Source of the DNA: Hyphochytrium catenoides
Lineage: Eukaryota; Sar; Hyphochytriomycetes; Hyphochytriales; Hyphochytriaceae
Assembly: GCA_900088475.1 (NCBI GenBank)
Contig: FLMG01003841.1
Location: 8,402-49,361 of the forward strand
Length of the DNA: 40,960 bases
Reading direction: 5' to 3'
Below the pieces are notes generated by a model. That model searched no databases, was not told the DNA's origin, and saw only the letters and a list, made by a program, of their open reading frames with translations. A program made the position numbers and the translations under genes. Positions 33,483-40,960 of the stretch are shown one piece after another; within the stretch, counting starts at the first letter, position 1, and each line of letters starts with the position of its first letter.

Positions 33483-34113
33483 GCAGACAAGAGAGCAAGA
33501 GTGACAATAGGATCAGGCACTACGGGAAGAAGACCATCAGTTCCAAAACAAAACGAGCGTCGCTATAATCAACAAACAGCAGCAGAAGGCTACGCATCAA
33601 TGGGAAGCAGAAACGACCCTTTGTGACGACAGAATTGGGTATAGAGAGTGATTCTCTCACCCTCTATTAGGCGGTGCTATCATGACGACGTTGGATGGAA
33701 TGTCGTCCCAGTCCAAAAGAGTAAAAGCCTCTCTTAAAATGAGCGCGCCATAGCCGTACGTGAGAAAGTGCGAGGGAGGGGCCAAAGGATTATCTCTAGC
33801 ATGAGTCTTTAGGTCGTGAAGAACTCCAGCAAAGTCTACATGTTAAGAGGGCGCAACGAGGTTATTAGACCACTGGTGAGGCGGGGTTTATATAAGAAGT
33901 AAGAGTGAGTCCCCATAAAGAAACGTCTCTGAGACTGAGAAGGGACAGAAAGAGAGATGGACATCGAAATGAACGGGTTGGAGAGAGGTGGAACTTATGT
34001 AACGTACTGGCCACTGTTAGCACCGACATAAAAAGGCAAAAAGGGAGCATACATATGGAATGGGGAGGGATTTTAACGAACCTTCTCCATGTTCTCGAAG
34101 AGTCTGAGAGGCA

Positions 34114-34718
34114 TCATAAGCCGAGGAGAGCAGCGGGAAAAGTGATTGTCAGATGGTAGGAGTGATCAGAAAGCATGTGACAATGCCGGAACGGCCGGTA
34201 AGAAACCAAGAAAATTCCTGTCTTGCCTCGCAGGAAATGCAGCTCGAGATAAGGCAAGAGACAAAATGAGACGGCATCAAGGTTACTAAGGGAGCCATCT
34301 CTAGCAAGCAAGCGCACGAGATTTTGACGGCTCTAGAAAAGATACAAGTCATTATTAAAAAAAAAAACAGATATACCGTTAAAGAGACAGGCCTTTCATG
34401 GAGGCAAGGGAGCAACGACGCTAAGAGAATGGTTAATACGCAGGTCACAAGTGATCTCAGGATGGAGCTGCAGAGTACCTTGCTGCAGAACTGATAGCGA
34501 TAGGAGATGACCGATGGCCCTTGATCTCCAAACTCCCTTGAGGAGTCTGGCGAGAGGAAAGATATCTGGTCCTTTCCTTTCAGCTTGAACATCTCTAACG
34601 CTGACAGCTGTAGGCATGGGCCAACGGCACCGTGTATGGTCACCACCACTGGTCGCAGCATCATACCCGACTGTGCTCGAGCCAGAAGGAAAGGGGCTAC
34701 CGGGGAGATGGAAGCCAT
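34114..34718 (-). CDS. Hypothetical two-exon protein, about 152 aa, uncertain
   Basis: Minus-strand exons 34718-34479 and 34332-34114 join in phase 0 through a GT-AG intron whose 3' end has a long T run (from an A-run of about 11 on the plus strand near 34360). Exon 1 has a hydrophobic, Val-rich part (MMLRPVVVTIHGAVGPCLQL). Exon 2 continues as NLVRLLARDGSLSNLDAVSF and then LPYLELHFLRGK. The in-frame join, the acceptor and the compositional continuity support a gene, but no family is recognised. An upstream exon is possible, since an acceptor (tttcag) lies just before the first Met. Confidence 0.35.
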
Positions 34719-35820
34719 AGTGCCAGGCTCTACCTGAAAGATTCTCGATGTCCTCTACCGCTGTGATGGCTCCTGGATGGCGAAGTACCAAGCAATCACA
34801 GAGCTTTCAAGATGCATCTTCCAGCATGTTGGAATCCTTCAGAAACAATTCGGCCCTCAGGTTTCTTTGCATTACCATGACTGCTCTATTGCAGGGGAAA
34901 GAGAGAACAAGAGTGTCTGCTCGAGGTGTTCGTGTAATGATGTTCAACTGCCCAAACGAAACGCAGTGAGTTGACGTCCGTCACCACTAGGATCAAGGAA
35001 GCAGGGAACGGCGCTGCCTGCACGGTTGCGGGCTACTAGCTGGGGGTTCTTCGGCGCACACAATGGGGTTAGTGGCCCTACGGAAGCTATTCTACCGCTG
35101 TCTGTGAGTTAGCGGAGTAGACGGATGCTGGTGCGGCTGACGATGTCCCGTATCGGGCAGACCTAAGGAGAACTAGATGACCTAAAGTGCCGTCGGAAGC
35201 TGCTGTACCTTGGCCAATCTCTGGTCAAGCTTGCTGTCCAGCTGCTCATTAGAGAAATAAAGTCGGTGTCTTTGTGGTTGTGCAGCAGCTTCATCTGCAG
35301 CTTGCTTTCTCAGGCTCGTCAGCAGCTTCTGTGCTGGATGACGACAGAGCAGCATCAGAACTCTCCAGACATCAAGAAAAAAAAGTATCTTGCGCTTTTC
35401 TTGTATCTTCGCCCTCCCTGCATATCACTCAGCGAGAATCATCGTGATTATAGTTATCACGGGAACTGATCCCTCTTCGGTAATCATCAAGAGTAATGCC
35501 GTTGGCGGTACTCGTAGCGGCGCACAGCGGCGATTACTGTGCGGGCTTCCCTTCATTTTCGCATTCTCTGACTCGGATGAAGATCAAGCTCTAACTGCGT
35601 CGGAGATCGAGCTCATCGCCTGTGGAAGAAGTCCATTGACTGCTTTTAGAACGAATCCGTAGGGGTGAATAGACGTACGATCCCCAATTCTAGCCGCGAT
35701 AGGCTGACTGAAGACTCTGGGATGATGGGGCCAAGCTAAGGTCATTCGAGGTTCGCGCACGTTCTATAACCCGCTACTAGCATTACCAAGACCCTCCAGG
35801 CAGCTTTTAGGTCTGCCGAG
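34719..35820. other. Gap upstream of the ESS2 gene; no firm gene
   Basis: It may contain 5' exons of the minus-strand hypothetical gene and the promoter of the plus-strand splicing-factor gene. Short ORFs at 35266-35662 show no motif. Confidence 0.35.
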
Positions 35821-37864
35821 ATGTCCTCTTTAGTGGAAGTATCGAGCTCGGCCTTGATCACAAAGGAAGAGCCGCCCAATGGCCCCAGCGAAAAACAGAA
35901 GAGCACAAAGAAGCGTGCGCTGGCCCCGGATTCAACTCCCATGAGAAGGTTAGAAGACCCGCTCTCGTATCAGATTCTTCCATCCCGACCTTCTCGTCAG
36001 ACTGCACTTGAAGATGCCGCTCTTATGCCCCCACCTCGCGCTTCTGGACGGCATAAGAGGGTTCTGGAAGAAGATGAGTACACGGAAGTGTTAGGTATGA
36101 CACTGGCCAACGTCTTGCTCGCTAAAACTCCATCACCCTTCTCTCTTACTTCTCTGCTCTTCTTACTTCCACATGTCTCTTCTCTGGTAGTCGTTCTCCT
36201 ATAGTTAGACGCACTTCTTTCTCTTACTTGCATCTTTTTCCCATGCAGGCTCCATCATTCAACGCGACTACTTCCCTGATCTTCCCAAGCTTAAGAGCCA
36301 GCTGCTTTGGATTGATGCGCTTGACTCAAATGACCCGGAGGAGATAGAGAGAGCGAGAAGGGTTATTCTCTCAGAGCAGAAAAAATTTGGACTCACTCCT
36401 ACCCCGTCCCGCGGCTCTCCTTCTCCTTCTTTGTCCTCTCTCTCTTCTACCTCCAGAATGGAAAGAGAGAAGCGCGGCAAGAGTTCAGAATGGGACGAGC
36501 TAAGTCCAGACAGACAAGCCTCGGCTACGGCGGTAGCAGGTAGTAGCTCTCAATTCGAAGAAAGAGTAATGGCAGAGCAAGAAGAGGAAGATGTGACAGA
36601 AGAAGAAAGAGAGAGAAGAAGGTTAGAGGCCATGCCACTCATGAAGTTCGTCCAGACTCATACCTCAGAAGACAATGCTTCTTTCAATGAACTACTAGCA
36701 AAGGACCAGGAGACACATAGAAGAAGATACAACTGGGCTTTTGACTCAGAAAACGCGACCGAGAACCGAGAGAGGCGTCTGCTTCTTCTCCCATCAGGGG
36801 CAGGAACAATGAACCAGAAGCAGCTAGAGGCGTTTGATGCGGCTGTTGCCGAGAAGACGAAGCTAGGTGACGATAGACCAAATGGTCCAGACACATGGCC
36901 TCACCGACCGAAGAATCCACTTCTCTTTCCTCCAGACTTAGGAACAAATAGAGAGATTTGCGGTCTCCCTAAGCAAGATGAGGTCGGAGCGGGAGAAGAT
37001 GTAAAGCTTCTGACGGAGGGGAAGAGTACTGGTTCTTCTATGCCGACAAGTTCCTCTCTCACCTCGTCGTCTGCGCCCTCCAATCGCGTCGGCGTCATCC
37101 CCAAGGCACCTCCTGCTACTGTTGCGAAGAACACACGGTTTAGAGGGTCAGATCTTTCATCTTCCTCTATTCCTCCTTCTCCTTTGACTCTCTCCTCTTC
37201 CGCTTCCTCGGTCATGGGAGGAGGAGAGACAGATCTGCAAAGGATGGTAGCAATGACCCCTTCGCCTATGCCAGGAGCTTTCGGATCGAGAGGCCCAGGA
37301 GCTGAAGGAGGCGCCTCTCCCTTTGTCACCTGGGGAGACATAGAAGGAACGCCTATGATCCTTGATCCCTCTAGTACTCCTTTGGGACCCCTTTCCTCCT
37401 CTCTTGCGCGAGAGGCCACAGGAGGGCCGCAGTTCCGCATAGAAGCGACATCTTACCGAGAAAAGCTTGCAGAGAGAATGAACCAAGAGATAGCAGTCAA
37501 GAAAAGAAAGCGCCAAGAGGCGATGACTGGAAGGAAAAGAGAAAGAGAGAGAAATGGAGCTCCTCTTACTCCTTCGGAACGGATAGCAGCCATGTCGCCT
37601 GCAGCGCAAAATTTGGCAAGGAGACTGACGGGCAACCGCTTTCCTCTCCCTCCTTCTTCCCTGTCAAGGCAAGGAGGCGCACCAAGGTTGCCTGGGGGGA
37701 TTTCCTCCGCCCGCAGTGTTGCCAGCAACGTGCCTACTCCTTCTCCTTTTGCAGTGGGGAGACTAAACAGCGCGTTGCGCGAGAAAGAAGGAGAGCGGGA
37801 GAGGATTAGGGGAAGGAAAAGTGGCTCCTCGGTAACTGACAATCTTCTCCCGCCTAGGCCCTGA
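35821..37864 (+). CDS. ESS2: ESS2/DGCR14 (Bis1) family spliceosome-associated protein, 2 exons
   Basis: Exons 35821-36094 and 36249-37864 join in phase 1 (GT-AG, 154-bp intron), giving about 629 residues. Family blocks appear in the expected order: LEEDEYTEVLGSIIQRDYFP then DLPKLKSQ spanning the splice site, THTSEDNASFNELL, a RHRRRYNW-like basic segment (HRRRYNWAFDSE), a WPHRPKNPLLFPP tract, KNTRFRGS, ATPSP-like MTPSPMPGAFG, SPFVTWGDIEGTPM, QFRIEATSYREKLAERM, the basic helix RKRQEAMTGRKRERER, LTPSERIAAMSPAAQNLARR, and SSVTDNLLPPRP at the C-terminus. ESS2 proteins are nuclear and associate with the catalytic spliceosome (C complex), influencing splice-site choice. The protein is longer than the human form (about 476) because of Ser/Pro-rich inserts. 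The start Met follows a short leader without an earlier in-frame Met. Confidence 0.93.
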
Positions 37865-38168
37865 ACCAGGCGTGTCTGATCCCTTTGCTCTTCAGAGCTT
37901 TATTCTATTTATTGATCGGTAGGCAGGGCTGCAGGATATCGTGGGAGGAGGCTGGCAGCGGGAGGTTGAGAGAGATGAGAGGGATGGTTTCCCTCAGGAC
38001 TTTATTTACAAGCCATAAGTAATACGTGGGGCACTAGTGCTCATCCAAGAGCAAGGCATAAATATGTGGAGAAAAAGAAAGACAGCCGTCAGTTTGCTTG
38101 TTCTGTCTCTCTGACTGCGAGTCTACATGGCTGCGCCTCCTCAGCAATTTCTGTTGTCTCGCCTGCTG
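37865..38168. other. Short convergent gap between ESS2 and the coiled-coil gene
   Basis: The two genes converge with about 300 bases between stop codons, so both terminators and polyadenylation sites should lie here. No specific signal was identified with confidence. Confidence 0.4.
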
Positions 38169-40960
38169 TTACCGTTGACTCTCGTCGCTACCTGCTTTGA
38201 CCTCCCTCTCAGATAGCTGCTGGGGCTTGCCTCGTACGCCAAAGTTGCCTCTGAAGAATGGAGGAGGAAGATCAAGCTGAGAGTACTCTCTGGGGTCTCT
38301 CTTCTCTTCCCTTTCATCTTCATCCTCTTGCCAAAGCTTTCGCTTGAGAGGAGAGAGACGTCCTCGAGGAGTTGTCCTCCTTCCTCTGTCTTCTCCCACT
38401 CGGGGAGACCGTGGGCTGCCGTTGCGGGCACCTGAAGGAGTGAATAGGAAGAAGAGTTCCATGTCAGAAGGACCAATGCAGCACAGTGAGAGAAAGGAGC
38501 AGATGTCTTACCAGGAGATGTTTCTTGGTTGGAGGGGCTCTTCGGGTCAGTATATCTGGAAGAGAGCGAAGAGACCATCAGGAAATGGTCATGAAGGGCG
38601 CTTAGAGCAGAAGAGAAAGAGGAGGAGCCAAGAAAGAAGTAGGAATATGCGAAATTGTGGAACTGATAGACAACGACAAAATTCTCAAGAGAAGAATAAA
38701 CAACGATTTGCCCTTTCTTAGGGACGCTGGGAGGTAAGAGAAGAAAGAGAGAGAGGGGGATAGGGATAGGGAGCAAGGGGAGGCGCCCGAGAGAGACAGA
38801 GAGCTCTTGCTACCTTTTCCCTACAAAAGGGTTCCCGATAAGTTTGTCAAACTTGCCGGAGGCGTGCTGCAGCCTGTATGCACTCATCGACGGAGCTCTG
38901 CAGAGAAAGACAAGCACGAATGGACACATTGAGGGTTTGAACGGAAGGAGCAACACCAGCTATCTTAGGCAATGGAGAGCCTAATGCTCGTGAACGGGAG
39001 TAATAGGGAAGTGAACAGGATGGAGCGCCGCTTCTGGGTCAATGAGGATGCCGCAAGGAAGCACAGCAGTCTAGAGGGACCTGAGCAGAATGGCTAGGAC
39101 GCATGGCTCTGAATCGACAGGAGCAGACTGACAGCCAGCTCTGAGGTCACGTAAGCGTGAGGAGACAAGGAACGAGAGAGAAAAAGAGTGAGGATGGTCT
39201 CAACCTTCTTATCTCCTCTAAATAGTGCGGTTCTGACGAACGAGAGAAAAAGTTCTGCACTAATCTCTCGGCCCGTCGCGGCTTCCACCAGCTTTTCACC
39301 TGGTGAGAAATCGAGGAGCGAGGAGAGGAAGAGCGCATAAGTCAAACTGAAGTCGAACTCTAACTCAGCGGGAAGTGATCAGGTTTACAGATGAAGAGAG
39401 AAAGATAGGGAATAGGTACCTTCAGCTTTCCTGGCTCCAGATCTGCCACGGGATAATAGAGCTCTCTGAGCATGCGGACCTGCTCGGCCCGCCAGATCTG
39501 ATCCTGAACATCAAGAGACAAAGTGGGAGCAACCGGGAGTAACGGTGAAACAGAGCGGACGACAGCGCCAGCTAATCAGCGAAGTGCACATCTGCCAGGA
39601 AAGGAAGACTACGAAGAGAGAAAGAGCAGGGAGCAAGAGTAAAGTTTGACTGGTTGGACGAGAATGGGCTGTTCATTTAGAGTGATAGACAGCGGGAGAG
39701 AGAGACATTTAGAAGAGAAGACGAGCCAGAGTGACGTGACGCCAAGACAAAGATATATAGCCATGGTGACGATTACATTCTCCTCCATGATCTCCCTCGC
39801 TCGGGAATATTCATCCTCTTCCTGCATCCGCCACCTGTCCCACTCCAGACGCCGCTGAGCCTCATCTCCTACGGGAAAAGGAAAGATAACGATGGGGTAG
39901 TCGTGAACAGCGTGCCAGTAGGCGCATGAGGAGCAGAGAGGAAGGTGTGCTTGACAAGGGGCGAGGACATCATAGAGAGACTGAGGAGAGAGAAAGGGTG
40001 GGAGACAGTACATCTTTGTGTGTGTGTGAGACAGGGGGAGGAGAGAGAGAGAGGGGAGAGAGAGAGAGTGAGGGAGAGAGAGTGAGAGAGAGAGAAGAGA
40101 GAGGAAAGAGAGAGAGAGACAGGAGAGAGGAAAGAGAGAGAGAGACAGGAGAGAGGAGAGAGAGAGGGAGACAGGAGAGAGAGAGAGAGAGAGAGAGAGC
40201 GCGAGAGAGAGAGAGAAAATAAGAGGGAAGGTAAGAATGATGAAAGAGAAGAGACCCAGGGAAGGACCAGAAGAAACCATACCAAGGGCTTTGATCCGCA
40301 TTCTCTCTTCGTATTCTCTTTGAAAGCGATCCGCTTCCTGTGTCAGCTGCAGACAGTTTCTCATCTCTTCCTCCTCTCTGGCCATCAGCTCGCATTCCAT
40401 AAACTGCGCACCATAACCATGAAGGAGTATGAGAGAGAGAAAGCAGAGGAGAGGAAGGAAGAGAAGAGACCCCTGAGATCTCGATCTCTGTCTCCTTGTT
40501 TCACTTTCGGTGACAATGCACTGTCTTCTGTTCCTATCTCTCCCTCTCTCCCTCTTCGTGTCTCTCGTCCCCACGCAACATGTTTCCTGCCAGCTAATGG
40601 AAGGTAATAGAGAGAGCGTACCTCTCGAAGCTCCTGCTCTTCTTTGAACATTCGCCGTCGCCTGGTAGTTGATAGGAGTTGAGATGGACATTGTTATAGT
40701 GAGAGGCAAAGAAGAGGGAGAGGACAACACGGAGTAACTTTCGTGTCTCTGTTTCTGTCTGTGCCTCTCTGAGTCTCTCTCTCTCTCCTCCCTCTCCCTT
40801 TCCGCGCAATAACCTTCATTCCTTGTCTACGTGAGCCCAGGAAGTATAAATCCCTGGCTTTCAGGACTTTCGCGGATTCTTCATCTCTCTTCCTCTTTCC
40901 TTTCTCTGATAGAGCCCTTTCTCTCTCCTCAATATCTCTCACCGCTGCTCGTCCTGCCAC
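38169..40960 (-). CDS. Orphan coiled-coil protein, 5'-partial, 9 visible exons
   Basis: Minus-strand exons: 40960-40943 (partial), 40661-40622, 40403-40283, 39868-39777, 39503-39420, 39299-39205, 38897-38814, 38555-38512 and 38431-38169. All join in frame with GT-AG introns, giving about 279 visible residues. The N-terminal part is a charged coiled coil (RRRMFKEEQELREFMECEL, MAREEEEMRNCLQLTQEADR, EAQRRLEWDRWRMQEEDEY). The middle is distinctive: QVRMLRELYYPVADLEPGKL, VKSWWKPRRAERLVQNFFSR, SSEPHYLEEIRR, then MSAYRLQHASGKFDKLIGNP followed by FVGKRYTD. The tail is basic and Ser/Pro/Arg-rich (SPRSPRVGEDRGRRTTPRGR), then acidic, and ends in ERE and DESQR. A further small exon between 39145 and 39085 is possible. 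I do not recognise the family. The tail resembles RS-type nuclear proteins, but this is only composition. Confidence 0.7.
40025..40215 (-). repeat. (GA)n/(CT)n tract inside an intron of the coiled-coil gene
   Basis: About 190 bases of near-pure GA repeat on the plus strand (gagaga with ggg and aag breaks), lying within the intron 39869-40282. On the transcribed strand it is an unusually long polypyrimidine tract. It also creates long artefactual ORFs on both strands. Confidence 0.92.

Noticed and set aside
36901-37609. Two minus-strand ORFs of 150-179 codons
   Set aside because: They are antisense to the long second exon of the ESS2-family gene.
39926-40222. Glu/Arg repeat ORF on the plus strand
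   Set aside because: It is a direct translation of the GA microsatellite.
39609-40730. 373-codon minus-strand ORF read as one protein
   Set aside because: It runs through introns and the (CT)n tract of the coiled-coil gene; only the segments matching exons are protein-like.
1-40960. CRISPR arrays, bacterial operons, rRNA or insertion sequences
   Set aside because: No regularly spaced repeats, ribosomal motifs or prokaryotic gene layout were seen; the spliceosomal introns show a eukaryotic nuclear origin.

Overview
The window is nuclear DNA of a microbial eukaryote. Several genes are split by short GT-AG introns (43 to about 400 bp) whose exons join in frame. Spliceosomal, AP-3 and microtubule-bundling proteins are encoded, and a short (TTAGGG)n tract is present. 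The lineage cannot be fixed from the sequence alone. A secreted trypsin-fold pseudoprotease beside a GH7 cellulase would fit a stramenopile or another cellulose-handling protist, but that is inference.

Left part (1 to about 19 kb) is sparse and accessory-like. It holds the 3' part of a secreted trypsin-like protein with a broken catalytic triad (14-992), a decayed non-LTR retrotransposon tail (2967-3605, minus), an intronless secreted protein made of four six-cysteine repeats (3778-5184, minus) and an intronless GH7 cellobiohydrolase-type enzyme (9582-10961, minus). These are followed by an interstitial telomere-like tract (11937-11953), a broken small membrane-protein gene (13054-13585, minus), a multiply disrupted ammonium-transporter pseudogene with a 26-bp tandem duplication (14684-15797, minus) and an acidic orphan ORF (16495-17343, minus). 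The long gaps between them show no supported gene.

Right part (19 to 41 kb) is denser, intron-rich and partly housekeeping. It carries an 11-exon PRC1/Ase1/MAP65-family gene (19047-22142, plus), two adjacent orphan multi-exon genes that may be one (22707-26226, minus), a 4-exon AP-3 sigma gene (31147-32285, plus) and two weaker orphan gene models (32961-33482 and 34114-34718, minus). It ends with a 2-exon ESS2/DGCR14 splicing-factor gene (35821-37864, plus) and, convergent to it, a 9-exon coiled-coil orphan that runs off the right edge (38169-40960, minus).

The three secreted-protein genes may act outside the cell: cellulose attack by GH7, a protease-like binder or inhibitor, and a disulfide-rich repeat protein. 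No operon or gene cluster with a proven shared role is visible. The best candidates for something undescribed are the four-repeat cysteine-rich protein, the pseudoprotease and the coiled-coil orphan. All exon models were made by hand from splice signals and reading frame and should be treated as predictions.
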